Part shown: positions 44,560 through 54,462 of the stretch, one piece after another
Layout of the letters: every line of letters begins with the position of its first letter
How positions within the stretch are numbered: the first letter of the stretch is position 1
Assembly (NCBI RefSeq): GCF_947489255.1
Contig: NZ_CANLCY010000001.1
Location: 744,001 to 808,000, forward strand
Length of the DNA: 64,000 nt
Direction: 5' to 3'
Origin: an uncultured Microbacterium sp.
Lineage (GTDB): Bacteria; Actinomycetota; Actinomycetes; Actinomycetales; Microbacteriaceae
Translations under genes and position numbers: made by a program
The notes under the pieces: model-generated
What the model saw: only the letters and a program-made list of their open reading frames with translations
Databases searched by the model: none
Told to the model about the DNA's origin: nothing

Positions 44560-44589
44560 GGGGCCCGGATGCCGTGGCATCCGGGCCCC
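44560..44589 (-). terminator. Terminator of the NCS2 permease gene
   Basis: GGGGCCCGGATGCC pairs with GGCATCCGGGCCCC (14 bp, 2-nt loop). On the minus strand it is followed by TTCTCG. It is nearly the same sequence as the sucCD terminator and lies 15 bp after the permease stop. Confidence 0.88.
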
Positions 44590-44604
44590 TCCAACGCACG
44601 ACGC

Positions 44605-46056
44605 TCAGCCGAGCAGCGCCTCCACCGGACCGCGGGCGAAGAAGATGACGAAGCCGGCGGCGACGATCCACAGCAGCGGGCTCACCCGGCGGGCGCGGCC
44701 GGACAGCGCCTGGATCAGCACCCAGCTGACGAAGCCCGCGCCGATGCCGTTGGCGATCGAGTACGTCAGGGGCATGACGGTGACGGTGAGGAACACCGGG
44801 ATCAGCACCGACATGTCGCTCAGGTCGACGTGGCGGATCTGGGCCATCATCAGCGCACCGACGATGACCAGGGCCGCGGCGGCGATCTCGGTCGGGACGA
44901 TGCTCGTCAGCGGCGTGAAGAACATCGCGAGCAGGAACAGTCCACCGGTCACGACATTCGCCAGGCCCGTGCGCGCGCCCTCGCCGATGCCGGAGCCCGA
45001 CTCGATGAACACCGTGTTCGACGACGACGAGGTGGCGCCTCCGGCCACGGCGCCGATGCCCTCGATGACCAGCGCCGAACGCAGGCGCGGGAAGGTGCCG
45101 TCGGGGGCGGCGAGGCCCGCCTCGCGCGAGAGGCCGGTCATCGTGCCCATCGCGTCGAAGAAGTTCGTGAACACGAGCGTGAAGACGAGCATGAGGGCGG
45201 CGAGGGCGCCGATCCGGCCGAAGGATCCGGCGAGGTCGACCTGACCGACGAGCGACAGGTCGGGCAGGCTCACCCACTGCGACGGCAGCGTCGGCACGCT
45301 CAGGCCCCAGCCGCCGGGGTTGCCGTCGGCCTTGGCGCCGAGGCCCATGATCGCCTCGACGATCACGGCGATCACCGTTCCGGAGAGAAGACCGATCAAC
45401 AGGGCGGCCTTGACCTTGCGCACCAGCAGCACGGCGGTGATGACGAGGGTCAGCACGAACAGGGCCGTGGGGATCGTCGCGATCGACCCGCCGACGCCCA
45501 GGCCGACCGGCGGCGAGTTCAGGCCGGTCGAGGTGACGAGGCCGCTGTCGACGAAGCCGATGAAGGCGATGAACAGGCCGATGCCGACGGTGATCGCGGT
45601 CTTCAGGGCCAGGGGCACGGCTTCGAAGATCATGCGGCGCAGGCCCGTGACGGCGAGCAGCACGATGATGAGGCCGTTGATGACGACCAGGCCCATCGCC
45701 TCGGGCCAGGTGACCTCGCCGACGATGCCGACGGCGAGGAACGAGTTGATGCCCAGGCCCGCGGCGAAGGCGAACGGCATCCGCGTCACCAGACCGAACA
45801 GCATGGTCATCACACCCGCAGTGAGGGCGGTCACCGCAGCGACCTGCGGGAACCCGAGGGCGTTGCCGGACACGTCGGGGGTGCCCGACAGGATGATCGG
45901 ATTCAGGATGACGATGTACGCCATCGTCACGAACGTGACGACGCCGCCGCGCACCTCGGCGCTCACGGTGGAGCCGCGGGCGGTGATCTCGAAGAACCGG
46001 TCGAGACGGTTCTTCGGGGCGGGGGCGGCGGTGGTCTCGGGAGCGGAAGCGCTCAT
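44605..46056 (-). CDS. NCS2 family purine permease, AzgA type
   Basis: The 483-aa membrane protein has about 12-14 helices. AzgA-type motifs are FVTMAYIVILNPIILSG near the N-terminus, AAGLGINSFLAVGIVG and TNFFDAMGTMTGL. It imports guanine, hypoxanthine or adenine with protons. GGAG precedes the ATG at 46056. The purine synthesis genes purN and purH lie 2-3 kb away, though on the other strand. Confidence 0.92.
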   Translation of the reverse strand: MSASAPETTAAPAPKNRLDRFFEITARGSTVSAEVRGGVVTFVTMAYIVILNPIILSGTPDVSGNALGFPQVAAVTALTAGVMTMLFGLVTRMPFAFAAGLGINSFLAVGIVGEVTWPEAMGLVVINGLIIVLLAVTGLRRMIFEAVPLALKTAITVGIGLFIAFIGFVDSGLVTSTGLNSPPVGLGVGGSIATIPTALFVLTLVITAVLLVRKVKAALLIGLLSGTVIAVIVEAIMGLGAKADGNPGGWGLSVPTLPSQWVSLPDLSLVGQVDLAGSFGRIGALAALMLVFTLVFTNFFDAMGTMTGLSREAGLAAPDGTFPRLRSALVIEGIGAVAGGATSSSSNTVFIESGSGIGEGARTGLANVVTGGLFLLAMFFTPLTSIVPTEIAAAALVIVGALMMAQIRHVDLSDMSVLIPVFLTVTVMPLTYSIANGIGAGFVSWVLIQALSGRARRVSPLLWIVAAGFVIFFARGPVEALLG

Positions 46057-46135
46057 GAAGGCTCCAGGAAACAGGGGAGGAAACAGGGGGAGGGGTCTGG
46101 ACCGGAGGGGGAGACGCCGACGTATCGTGTGAGCT

Positions 46136-46573
46136 ATGTCACTCTCAGGAGAGTATCTACCCAGCACCAGCGAATGGGCCCGCCAGCAGGCGGAGACGTT
46201 CGAAGCCACGGGGGGCAAGGAGTCCGCCGACATGCGGGGCGTTCCCATCATCGTCCTCACCACCGTCGGCGCCAAAACGGGCGGCCTGCGCAAGACCGCC
46301 CTCATGCGCGTCGAGCACGACGGCAAGTACGCCGTCGTGGCATCCAAGGGCGGTGCTCCGGAGCATCCCGCGTGGTTCTACAACCTCGTGAAGAACCCCC
46401 GCGTGGCCCTCCAGGACGGCGACGTGAAGAAGGAGTACGACGCGCACCAGGCCGAGGGTGCCGAGCGCGAGGAGTGGTGGGGCTACGCGACCGAGGTCTG
46501 GCCCGACTACGACGAGTACCAGAAGAAGACCGAGCGGCGCATCGAGCTGTTCGTCCTCGAGCCGGTCGACTGA
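46136..46573 (+). CDS. Deazaflavin (F420)-dependent nitroreductase-like protein
   Basis: The 145-aa protein belongs to the Ddn-type split-barrel family: [58 protein letters not shown]. These reduce nitro compounds or quinones with reduced F420, common in actinobacteria. TATCGT lies 7 nt before the ATG, so the message is probably leaderless. The substrate is unknown. Confidence 0.9.
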   Translation: MSLSGEYLPSTSEWARQQAETFEATGGKESADMRGVPIIVLTTVGAKTGGLRKTALMRVEHDGKYAVVASKGGAPEHPAWFYNLVKNPRVALQDGDVKKEYDAHQAEGAEREEWWGYATEVWPDYDEYQKKTERRIELFVLEPVD

Positions 46574-46599
46574 GTCCCCGGGGACTGAGCCGTCCCCCT

Positions 46600-46656
46600 C
46601 GAGCGTCCACGACTCTCCGCTGCGCCGCGCGGGATGCGGCGTGTCGTGGACGTTCG
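46600..46656. repeat. Inverted repeat, REP-like
   Basis: CGAGCGTCCACGAC (46600-46613) and GTCGTGGACGTTCG (46643-46656) pair at 13 of 14 positions around a 29-nt GC-rich centre. It lies 27 bp after the nitroreductase-like gene and could act as its terminator. The loop itself can pair further. Confidence 0.7.
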
Positions 46657-46750
46657 ACACTGCTGAGCGCCGCGGACCCCCTCGTGCACACGCATCGCCG
46701 CCGCGCCTCAGCGGCGCTCCGGGGCGGCGCGGGTAGGGTCGCACTCGCCC

Positions 46751-48223
46751 ATGCATCGTCTCCTCGTCGCCCTCCTGGCCGCTCTCGACGCCGTCCTGGC
46801 CGCCGCGGGCGGCATCGCCGTCGTGCTCGCCCCCCTCACCCTGCTGTGGGTCTTCGGGTTGGGAGCCCCCGACTGGGGCGCGCTGTGGCCGGCCTCGGCG
46901 GCCGTCTGGCATCTCGGACATCTCGTCCCCGTGACGGTGACCCTGCCCGACGCGTACCTCGCCGCCACCGGCATCGACCCGTCGTTCGCCACCTTCACCC
47001 TCTCGCTCGCCCCGTTGGCGTTCGCCGCCTTCACGGCCCTCTTCGCCGCCCGGTCGGGCGTCCGCGCGGGGGAGGCCGGCGCAGCACTCACCGGCTGGCT
47101 GTCGGGATCACTGGTGTTCACCGGGGTGGCCAGCATCGTCGCGCTCACCGCGAACGCCGACCTCGTGGCATCCGAGACGTGGCTCGCCATCCTGCTGCCG
47201 GCGCTGCTGTTCCTCGTCCCGTCGTTCATCGGGGCGGTCATCGGTGCCTGGCGGGTGGGCGATGACGGACCCGTCGACGCCGTCCGCGATCGGATCGAAC
47301 GGATGCCGGCCGCCTGGGCGCCCGTGCCCGGCCTCGTGCTGCGCGGGCTCGCTCTCACCACGCTCGGCCTCGTCGCCGTCGGCGGCGTGGTCGTGGTCGC
47401 CGGTCTCATCGCGCGATCGACCCAGGTGATCGGGCTCTACCAGGCCAGCAACGCCGACGGCATCGGCGCGACCGTCATCGCCCTCGGCCAGCTCGTCTAC
47501 CTGCCGACCCTCGTGCTGTGGGCGGTCGCCTTCACGGCGGGGCCGGGGTTCGCGCTCGGCACCGACACCGCCGTCACGCCCGCCGCGACGCAGGTCGGTG
47601 CGCTCCCCGGCATCCCGGTGCTGGGCGCGGTGCCCGACTCGACGTCGTCGTGGCTTCTGCTGCTCGTGCTGCTGCCGGTGGGCGTCGGTGCGCTGACCGG
47701 GTGGATCCTGCGATCGCGGATGCCGTCGACCGTCGAACCCGAACCGCTCGCGCCGCGTCTGGTCGTGGCCCTCGCCGTCGCGGTGCTGACCGGTGGGGTC
47801 GGCGCGCTCGCCGCGCTGGCCTCCGCCGGGGCGATCGGGCCCGGACGGCTCGCCGACACGGGCCCGCAGCCCGGTCCGCTGGCCCTGGCGCTCGGGCTCG
47901 AGGTGCTGGTCGGGCTGGCGATCCTTCTGCTGAGCCCGCGTTTCGGCGCCGGCTCCGATCACGCCGAGGTCTCCGCCCCGCGTCGCGACGACTCTCCGGC
48001 GTTCTCGTTCACGCCGCGCGAACAGGTGCCGTTCGACCGCGACGAGCACGCGACGGGTCCCACCCCGGCCGTGTCGGCCCCCGGCACCGGGATCGCGCAC
48101 GACGTGTGGCCCCGCGCCTACGGCGGACCCGACGACGCCGACACCTCCGCCGTCGACGACGAGGTGCGGGCGCGCATCCGCGCCGCCTGGGCCGAGCCGG
48201 GCGACGACGAACACCGCCGCTGA
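46751..48223 (+). CDS. DUF6350 family membrane protein
   Basis: The 490-aa protein has about ten hydrophobic helices (LLVALLAALDAVLAAAGGIAVVLAPLTLLWVFG onward) and an acidic, disordered C-terminal tail. DUF6350 genes lie directly before purN and purH in many actinobacteria, as here; the function is unknown. TAGGGT 12 nt before the ATG is a probable -10. Confidence 0.88.
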   Translation: MHRLLVALLAALDAVLAAAGGIAVVLAPLTLLWVFGLGAPDWGALWPASAAVWHLGHLVPVTVTLPDAYLAATGIDPSFATFTLSLAPLAFAAFTALFAARSGVRAGEAGAALTGWLSGSLVFTGVASIVALTANADLVASETWLAILLPALLFLVPSFIGAVIGAWRVGDDGPVDAVRDRIERMPAAWAPVPGLVLRGLALTTLGLVAVGGVVVVAGLIARSTQVIGLYQASNADGIGATVIALGQLVYLPTLVLWAVAFTAGPGFALGTDTAVTPAATQVGALPGIPVLGAVPDSTSSWLLLLVLLPVGVGALTGWILRSRMPSTVEPEPLAPRLVVALAVAVLTGGVGALAALASAGAIGPGRLADTGPQPGPLALALGLEVLVGLAILLLSPRFGAGSDHAEVSAPRRDDSPAFSFTPREQVPFDRDEHATGPTPAVSAPGTGIAHDVWPRAYGGPDDADTSAVDDEVRARIRAAWAEPGDDEHRR

Positions 48224-48424
48224 GCCGAGCCCGAGATACGCGCGGAGCGGCTCCGTCGTCTCGCGCTGCGTCGAGGCCGTGCGCCCCGGCGCGCCACGGG
48301 CACCCATCGGAACCTGCCCGCACCGGCCCCGCGCCCGCGCTCGGCGGGGTCTCCCGGAACCCGCCCTCGCGAGCCCGGCGCCCGGGCTCGGCGGGCTCCG
48401 GCGCACCTGCGTAGACTGACCTCC

Positions 48425-49024
48425 GTGCTCACGGTCGCCGTCCTCATCTCCGGCGCCGGCTCCAACCTCCGCGCCCTGCTCGAGGCGGCTGCCGCCCCCG
48501 ACTTCCCGGCGCGCGTGGTCGCGGTCGGTGCCGATCGCGAGGCCGAGGGCTTCGCGCACGCCGAGCACTTCGGCATCCCGACCTTCCTCGTTCCCTTCCG
48601 CTCGTTCGCGACGCGCGAGGAGTGGGGGGCGGAACTCGGTGAGCAGCTCGCCGTCTGGAACCCCGACCTCGTCGTGCTCAGCGGCATGATGCGCCTGCTG
48701 CCGGCCGACCTCGTCGCCGCGTGGGAGCCGCGCATCATCAACACCCACCCCGCCTACCTGCCCGAGTTCCCCGGTGCGCACGGTGTGCGCGACGCGCTCG
48801 CCGCGGGCGTCGAGCAGACGGGGGCGAGCGTCATCGTCGTCGACTCCGGCGTCGACACCGGCCCGATCCTCGCCCAGGAGCGCATCCCCGTGCTCCCCGG
48901 CGACGACGAAGACAGCCTCCACGAGCGCATCAAGCCCGTCGAACGACGACTGCTGATCGACGTGGTGCGCCGCATCGCCGAGGGCGACCTCGACCTCGCC
49001 GCCTCGGCATCCCGAACCGCCTGA
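48425..49024 (+). CDS. purN: Phosphoribosylglycinamide formyltransferase
   Basis: The 199-aa protein has [17 protein letters not shown], the catalytic N-x-H region [17 protein letters not shown] and the Asp in [13 protein letters not shown]. It transfers a formyl group from 10-formyl-THF to GAR in purine synthesis. TAGACT lies 8 nt before GTG 48425, so a leaderless start is likely. purH follows after 67 bp. Confidence 0.97.
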   Translation: MLTVAVLISGAGSNLRALLEAAAAPDFPARVVAVGADREAEGFAHAEHFGIPTFLVPFRSFATREEWGAELGEQLAVWNPDLVVLSGMMRLLPADLVAAWEPRIINTHPAYLPEFPGAHGVRDALAAGVEQTGASVIVVDSGVDTGPILAQERIPVLPGDDEDSLHERIKPVERRLLIDVVRRIAEGDLDLAASASRTA

Positions 49025-49091
49025 TTTGACCATGCGGCGGGTGCTCGTCCGCCGCGATCGAACCCGACTCGAGACACAGGAGCCGAACGCC

Positions 49092-50702
49092 ATGGCCGGA
49101 CCCCGACACGACCCCGCCGACTACCGCCCCCGCGATGTCGTCCCGATCCGGCGCGCGCTGGTGTCGGTGAGCGACAAGACCGGTCTTCTCGCCCTCGGTG
49201 AAGCCCTCGCCGCCGCCGGTGTCGAGATCGTCTCGACCGGCGGCTCGGCCACGCTGCTGCGCGACGCCGGGTACGAGGTCACCGACGTCTCCGCCGTGAC
49301 CGGGTTCCCCGAGTCTCTCGACGGACGCGTGAAGACGCTGCACCCGAACGTTCACGCGGGCCTGCTCGCCGACCTGCGCCTCGCCTCGCACGAGGCGCAG
49401 CTGGGCGAGCTCGGCATCCGTCCCTTCGAGCTCGTGGTCGTGAACCTCTACCCGTTCGTCGAGACCGTGGCATCCGGAGCCGAGGGCGACGACGTGGTCG
49501 AGCAGATCGACATCGGCGGCCCCGCGATGGTGCGCGCGTCGGCGAAGAACCACGCCAACGTCGCCATCGTCGTCTCGCCCGAGTCGTACCCCGCGATCAT
49601 CGACGCCCTGCAGACCCAGGGCGGAACGAACCTCGTGCAGCGCCGCGAGCTCGCGGCCCGTGCGTTCTCGCACACCGCCGCGTACGACACGGCGGTGTCG
49701 ACGTGGTTCGCCGAGGGGACGCTCGGCGACGACATCGATCTGCCCGCGCACCTGACGATTCAGGCCGAGCGCCTGTCGACCCTGCGCTACGGCGAGAACT
49801 CGCACCAGCGCGCGGCGATCTACACGCGCGTCGGCGGACACGGCATCGCCCAGGCCACGCAGCTGCAGGGCAAGGAGATGTCGTACAACAACTACGTCGA
49901 CGCCGATGCGGCGCTTCGCGCGGCCTTCGACATGGTCAAGCCCGCCGTCGCGATCATCAAGCACGCGAACCCCTGCGGCATCGCCGTCGCCGCTCCCAAC
50001 GCCCTCGACCCGATCGCCTCGGCGCACCTGCGCGCGCACGAGTGCGACCCCGTCTCGGCGTTCGGCGGCGTGATCGCGGCCAACCGCACCGTGACGCTGA
50101 AGATGGCCGAGAACCTGCGCGACATCTTCACCGAGGTAATCATCGCCCCCGACTTCGAGCCCGAGGCGCTCGAGGTGTTCAAGCTGAAGAAGAACCTGCG
50201 CGTGCTGCAGCTGCCCACCGACTGGCAGCAGGAGCGCATGGACGTGCGCCTGGTGTCGGGCGGCCTGCTGCTGCAGGATGCCGACCGCTTCCCCGACGAC
50301 ATCGAGTCGGTCGCGAAGAACTGGGAACTCGTCTCGGGCGAGCGTCCCGCCGAGGCCGACATGGAGAGCCTGATCTTCGCGTGGAAGTCGTGCCGCGCCG
50401 TGAAGTCCAACGCCATCGTGCTCGCCCAGGCCTCGGCCACGGTCGGCATCGGCATGGGCCAGGTCAACCGCGTCGACTCGTGCCGTCTCGCCGTCGAGCG
50501 TGCGGGCGACCGCGCCCGCGGTTCGATCGCGGCATCCGACGCGTTCTTCCCCTTCGCCGACGGCCCGCAGGTGCTGATCGACGCGGGCATCTCGGCGATC
50601 ATCCAGCCCGGAGGTTCGGTGCGGGATGCCGAGGTCGTCGACGCCGCGCGCGCGGCCGGTGTGACGATGTTCTTCACGGGGGAGCGTCACTTCTTCCACT
50701 GA
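49092..50702 (+). CDS. purH: Bifunctional AICAR transformylase/IMP cyclohydrolase
   Basis: The 536-aa protein has the cyclohydrolase (MGS-like) domain ([58 protein letters not shown]) followed by the transformylase domain ([32 protein letters not shown]). It catalyses the last two steps to IMP. I chose ATG 49092 with AGGAG 9 nt upstream; a longer reading from a TTG lacks family sequence. A 12-bp hairpin follows at 50715. Confidence 0.97.
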   Translation: MAGPRHDPADYRPRDVVPIRRALVSVSDKTGLLALGEALAAAGVEIVSTGGSATLLRDAGYEVTDVSAVTGFPESLDGRVKTLHPNVHAGLLADLRLASHEAQLGELGIRPFELVVVNLYPFVETVASGAEGDDVVEQIDIGGPAMVRASAKNHANVAIVVSPESYPAIIDALQTQGGTNLVQRRELAARAFSHTAAYDTAVSTWFAEGTLGDDIDLPAHLTIQAERLSTLRYGENSHQRAAIYTRVGGHGIAQATQLQGKEMSYNNYVDADAALRAAFDMVKPAVAIIKHANPCGIAVAAPNALDPIASAHLRAHECDPVSAFGGVIAANRTVTLKMAENLRDIFTEVIIAPDFEPEALEVFKLKKNLRVLQLPTDWQQERMDVRLVSGGLLLQDADRFPDDIESVAKNWELVSGERPAEADMESLIFAWKSCRAVKSNAIVLAQASATVGIGMGQVNRVDSCRLAVERAGDRARGSIAASDAFFPFADGPQVLIDAGISAIIQPGGSVRDAEVVDAARAAGVTMFFTGERHFFH

Positions 50703-51046
50703 CGCGCACTCCTCGACGCCGCCGCAGCCTCGGTTGCGGCGGCGTCGTCGTGTTCGCGCCGCCGCGCGGGGCGGTGCTCGGCGGTGGCGTTGTTCGGGGG
50801 TGGCGTTGTTCGGGGTCGGTGCGCGGCGGGCCGGCGGTGCTCGGTCGGGTTCGGGGCGGCTTTCCCCGGTTGGGGCGGGCGAATCACGCCCCAAGCGAAC
50901 GAACGCGCCCCGAACCCGAGCCCGCCGCCCGAGGGAGAGCAACGGAACGCACGGAGCAGCGACCTGAGGTCGCCTTCGAGCGAGGGATGCCACGCGACGG
51001 CGAGTGGACCGCGCGACGCGGCAGCGCGAACCCGCAGAGTGAGCGG
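50703..51046. other. Intergenic region after purH
   Basis: No gene is supported in these 344 bases. They contain the purH hairpin (50715-50746) and a two-copy 16-bp direct repeat (TGGCGTTGTTCGGGG at 50785 and 50801). The rest is GC-rich and non-coding in appearance. Confidence 0.6.
50715..50746 (+). terminator. Hairpin after purH
   Basis: GACGCCGCCGCA pairs with TGCGGCGGCGTC (12 bp, 8-nt loop), 12 bp after the purH stop. No T-run follows, which is usual for this group. Confidence 0.8.
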
Positions 51047-51997
51047 ATGCAGACAGTGCCCGGTTCCGTGACCCGCGGCGGCCTCGTGTGGGGAGGCGTC
51101 GGGGTGCTCGCGTTCTCGTTCACCGTGATCTTCACCCGCATCGCCGTCGCGCAGCTCGATCCGCTGTTCGTCGGCGCCGGGCGTGCGGTGGTCGCCGCCG
51201 CGATCGCCGGGGTCGCCCTCGCGGTCACCCGGTCGCGGCGGCCCACACGGGGTCAGGCGGCGCGACTCGCGATCGTCGGCGGGGGAGTGGTGCTGGGCTT
51301 CCCGCTGCTGACGTCGCTCGCGCTGACCTCGGCGCCGGCGAGTCACGGCGCCGTCGTCATCGCCGTCCTCCCGGCCGCCACCGCGGTGGCCGCGGTCGTG
51401 CGCACGCGCGAGAGGCCGGGCCGGGGATTCTGGATCGCCGCCGTCATCGGGGCGGTCGTCGCGGTGGCGTTCGCCCTCGCCGGGGGATCCGGCGGCCTGC
51501 ACGTGTCGGACCTGCTGCTCCTCGGTGCCGTCGCGGCCGCGGCCGTCGGGTACGCGGAAGGCGGGGTGCTGTCGCGCGAACTCGGCGCCTGGCAGACGAT
51601 CTCGTGGGCCCTGGTGCTGTCGAGCCCGGTGATGGTGGGCCTGACCGCCTTCTCCGCCCTGCGCACGCCGGTCGCCGCCGATCCGGTCGCGTGGGGCTCG
51701 TTCGCTTACCTGGCCGTCGTCAGCATGTTCCTCGGCTTCGTCGCCTGGTACCGCGGACTCGCCATCGGGCCGATGGCCCGCGTCAGCCAGCTGCAGCTCG
51801 CTCAACCGGTGCTCTCACTCGCGTGGGCGGCTCTGCTGCTCGGGGAGCAGCTGAGCGTCCTGACCGTCGTGGGGGGTCTCGCGGTGATCGCGTGCGCGGC
51901 GATCGCCGTGACGGTCCGTCAGCGCTCGTCCACACCCACGAGCACGCCGCCTCGTGGCGTGAGCGGTGCTCCTGCGCTCACGCACTCATCCCGGTGA
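51047..51997 (+). CDS. EamA/DMT family transporter
   Basis: The 316-aa protein has ten hydrophobic helices in two EamA repeats (WGGVGVLAFSFTVIFTRIAVAQLDPLFVGAGRAVVAA, and AVVSMFLGFVAWYRGLAIGPMARVSQLQLAQPVLS). Such transporters export amino acids or metabolites; the substrate is unknown. The ATG at 51047 lacks a strong ribosome-binding site. The C-terminus is a short disordered tail. Confidence 0.85.
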   Translation: MQTVPGSVTRGGLVWGGVGVLAFSFTVIFTRIAVAQLDPLFVGAGRAVVAAAIAGVALAVTRSRRPTRGQAARLAIVGGGVVLGFPLLTSLALTSAPASHGAVVIAVLPAATAVAAVVRTRERPGRGFWIAAVIGAVVAVAFALAGGSGGLHVSDLLLLGAVAAAAVGYAEGGVLSRELGAWQTISWALVLSSPVMVGLTAFSALRTPVAADPVAWGSFAYLAVVSMFLGFVAWYRGLAIGPMARVSQLQLAQPVLSLAWAALLLGEQLSVLTVVGGLAVIACAAIAVTVRQRSSTPTSTPPRGVSGAPALTHSSR

Positions 51998-52054
51998 GCT
52001 CCGCTCGCGCGCGCATCTCGACGAGCCTCGCCCGCGCGACGGCTCGCGCTGCGC

Positions 52055-52570
52055 TCACGCACTCATCTCGATGAGCTTCGCGACGGTGTTGTTGTTCCGC
52101 GCGGTGCCGACGACGCCGAGACGCTTCTCGAACCATCCGGCCTGCAGCTTCGACCCGCCGATCCCCTCCGGATACCACACGAAGACCTCGCGGTCGTCGA
52201 GCAGCGCTTCTTCGGGAATGCCGTGTGGCAGCTCGAGCGGTGTCGTCGGCGCGCGGTCGAGGAAGACCGTCTGCACCCACCGCCCCTCGGCCGCATCGGC
52301 CCAGGGGTTGCGCGCCCGTGCATCGGCGAATTCGCGGTGCGTGCGCACGATGACGGGCAGATCGAAACCGAAGGCACCCCGAACCGTGTCGCGGATCACC
52401 ATCGCGAGGTCGTCGGGGGAGCGACCGCCGTCGTCGAGCACGAGGTTGCCGGCCACCTGCAGCGTCTCGACCTCTGCCAGACCGGCGGATGCCAGCGCCT
52501 CGCGCAGCGCCGGCATCTTCAGGGCCGTGGGACCGCCGACCCCGCGGATGAGCGCGACGATGCGTGACAT
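52055..52570 (-). CDS. DUF1697 family protein
   Basis: The 171-aa protein fits DUF1697: MSRIVALIRGVGGPTALKMPALREALASAGLAEVETLQVAGNLVLD, then VIVRTHREFADARARNPW and the terminal GTARNNNTVAKLIEM. The function is unknown. TAGGGT lies 6 nt before the ATG on this strand, so a leaderless start is likely. Confidence 0.9.
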   Translation of the reverse strand: MSRIVALIRGVGGPTALKMPALREALASAGLAEVETLQVAGNLVLDDGGRSPDDLAMVIRDTVRGAFGFDLPVIVRTHREFADARARNPWADAAEGRWVQTVFLDRAPTTPLELPHGIPEEALLDDREVFVWYPEGIGGSKLQAGWFEKRLGVVGTARNNNTVAKLIEMSA

Positions 52571-52657
52571 GGTGCGACCCTATGCCGGAGACGGCCGATG
52601 CGGCAGCCCTGCGGCGTAGGTGTCGGGGCTGTCGGACGCCTTCACTGCCTGCCCCGT

Positions 52658-52800
52658 CACCGTCGCTCGCGCACCGCGCCCGGGTCGTGGCTCACCGTCG
52701 CCTGCGGGTTGCGCTTGGGGCGTGGCTCACCGTCGCCTGTGCACCGTGCTCGGCTCGCGGTTCACCGTCGCCTGCGAGCCGCGCTCCGGTCGCGGCTCAC
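52658..52800. repeat. 35-bp tandem repeats at the end of the flavoprotein gene
   Basis: CACCGTCGCCTG or a close variant recurs at 52658, 52693, 52728 and 52763, with the start of a fifth at 52798, exactly 35 bp apart. The unit is imperfect. The last copy supplies the stop codon of the flavoprotein gene (52797-52799), so the repeat abuts the coding region. Confidence 0.8.
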
Positions 52801-54224
52801 GCCGAATCGCGGCCCAGGGTCTCGAGCAACCGCAGCCACACCTCGCTGACCGTCGGGTACGACGGCACCGCGTGCCAGAGACGCTTCACGGGCACTTCGC
52901 CGACGACGGCGATCGTCGCGGAGTGCAGCAGCTCGGCGATGTCGGGGCCGACGAAGGTCGCCCCCACGAGCACGCCCCGGTCGAGGTCGACGATCGCGCG
53001 GGCCTTGCCGACGTAGGCGTCGGACTGCTCGCTGGAGCCGGCGATGCTCGCCAGGTCGTAGTCGAGCACCTTCACGTTCAGGCCCCGGTCTTCGGCTTTC
53101 GCTGCGGTGAGACCGACGGATGCCACCTCGGGATCGGTGAACGTGACCTGCGGCACCGCGTCGTGGTCGGCGGTGGCGACGTGTGCGCCCCACGGGGCGT
53201 CGTCGACCTCGTCGCCCTGCGCGCGCGCCGCGATCACATCGCCCGCGGCCCGCGCCTGGTACTTGCCCTGGTGGGTCAGGAGCGCACGGTGGTTGACGTC
53301 TCCGACCGCGTACAGCCAGTCCGAACCCCGCACGCGGAGGGTGTCGTCGACGTCGATCCACTCGCCGGGGGTGAGGCCGACGGCATCCAGCCCGAGATCA
53401 TCGGTGCGCGGGACGCGTCCGGTCGCGACGAGCACCTCGTCGGCGGTGACGGTCGTGCCGTCGGAGAGCTCGAGCACGACGCGGTCGTCGTCGTCGCGAT
53501 GCGCCGAGGTGGCATCCGCCCCCGTCTTCACGGTCGCCCCGCGGTCGCGGAGGGACGACGCGACCAGCTCGCCGGCGAACGGCTCGTTCCCGCCCAGCAG
53601 ACCGGAGCGCGCGATGATCGTGACCTGTGCGCCGAGGCTCTGGAACGCCGTGGCCATCTCGGCGCCGACGACCCCGCCGCCGATGATGGCCAGCGAGCCG
53701 GGGATCTGCTCCACGGCGGTCGCCTCGCGGCTGGTCCAGGGCGAGACGCCGGCGAGGCCGGGGATGTCGGGGAGGAGCGCCGCCGAGCCCGTGCACACCG
53801 CGACCGCGTGGCGCGCGACGAGATCGGTCGTCGAGCCGTCGGCGGCGGTGACGCTCACGGTCTTCTCGCCGGTGAGGCGCCCGTGTCCGCGGACGAGGTC
53901 GATGCCGGCCCCCTGCAGCCACTGCACCTGGCCCGAGTCATCCCAGTTGCTCGTCATCGTGTCGCGGCGCCGCAGAACCGCGGCCACGTCGAGATCGCCC
54001 GTGACCGCCTGCTTCGCACCGTCGACGTCGCGCGCCGCACGCAGGGCCGCGCCACTGCGCAGCAGCGCCTTCGACGGCATGCACGCCCAGTAGGAGCACT
54101 CGCCGCCGACGAGCTCGGACTCCACGATGGCGGCGGTGAGGCCGGCCTGCACGGCGCGGTCGGCGACGTTCTCGCCCACGGGGCCCGCGCCGATGACGAT
54201 CAGGTCGTATTCGCGTTCGCTCAT
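52797..54224 (-). CDS. Class I pyridine nucleotide-disulfide oxidoreductase
   Basis: The 475-aa protein has the FAD motif VIGAGPVGENVA, the redox pair C43-SYWA-C48 (GGECSYWACMPSK), the NAD motif IIGGGVVGAEMATAF, and the C-terminal dimerisation domain with HAVPSYPTVSEV (active His-Glu). It resembles dihydrolipoamide dehydrogenases and mercuric reductase-like enzymes; no lipoyl complex genes are adjacent, so the partner is unknown. It is probably a NAD(P)H-dependent disulfide reductase. Confidence 0.88.
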   Translation of the reverse strand: MSEREYDLIVIGAGPVGENVADRAVQAGLTAAIVESELVGGECSYWACMPSKALLRSGAALRAARDVDGAKQAVTGDLDVAAVLRRRDTMTSNWDDSGQVQWLQGAGIDLVRGHGRLTGEKTVSVTAADGSTTDLVARHAVAVCTGSAALLPDIPGLAGVSPWTSREATAVEQIPGSLAIIGGGVVGAEMATAFQSLGAQVTIIARSGLLGGNEPFAGELVASSLRDRGATVKTGADATSAHRDDDDRVVLELSDGTTVTADEVLVATGRVPRTDDLGLDAVGLTPGEWIDVDDTLRVRGSDWLYAVGDVNHRALLTHQGKYQARAAGDVIAARAQGDEVDDAPWGAHVATADHDAVPQVTFTDPEVASVGLTAAKAEDRGLNVKVLDYDLASIAGSSEQSDAYVGKARAIVDLDRGVLVGATFVGPDIAELLHSATIAVVGEVPVKRLWHAVPSYPTVSEVWLRLLETLGRDSA

Positions 54225-54385
54225 GCCCTCACGCTAGCGACGGCCTCCGACATCGGGGAGGGGTTGCGGTGGGCGGTGCGGGATCGGTCGGTTCGGTGCG
54301 CGCACGGTGGCTTCGGGGCCCTGCACCGGAGTCGGATTCGTTCTGCACCCCGCACTCTTCTCTCGTGCGCGATCGCTCCGGAGTC

Positions 54386-54436
54386 TTGACGCCGTGACCT
54401 GAACCGGTTTAGAGTTTCGTTACTAAACCGGTTCAG
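54386..54436 (+). promoter_or_regulatory. LacI-controlled promoter with two palindromic operators
   Basis: TTGACG (54386-54391) and TAGAGT (54410-54415) are 18 bp apart. Operator O1 CTGAACCGGTTTAG (54399-54412) overlaps the -10, and O2 CTAAACCGGTTCAG (54423-54436) lies just downstream. O1 and O2 are exact reverse complements, and each is near-palindromic around the CCGG centre typical of LacI-family sites. They are probably bound by the regulator encoded next. Confidence 0.85.
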
Positions 54437-54462
54437 GAACAGCCCACACGACGGAGTGACGG

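Larger units (their letters stand above)
44283..44604. other. Convergent intergenic region between sucD and the purine permease
   Basis: No gene is supported in these 322 bases. Two nearly identical terminator hairpins bound it (44297-44324 and 44560-44589), one for each convergent gene. The sequence between them shows no promoter, RNA gene or frame with coding features. Confidence 0.7.

Noticed and set aside
50687..51805. Long minus-strand frame opposite the EamA gene
   Set aside because: The EamA frame has ten hydrophobic helices and family motifs; the opposite frame is Arg/Asp/His-rich and without features.
52658..52800. CRISPR-like or riboswitch element
   Set aside because: The 35-bp units are contiguous and degenerate, with no spacers and no conserved aptamer features.
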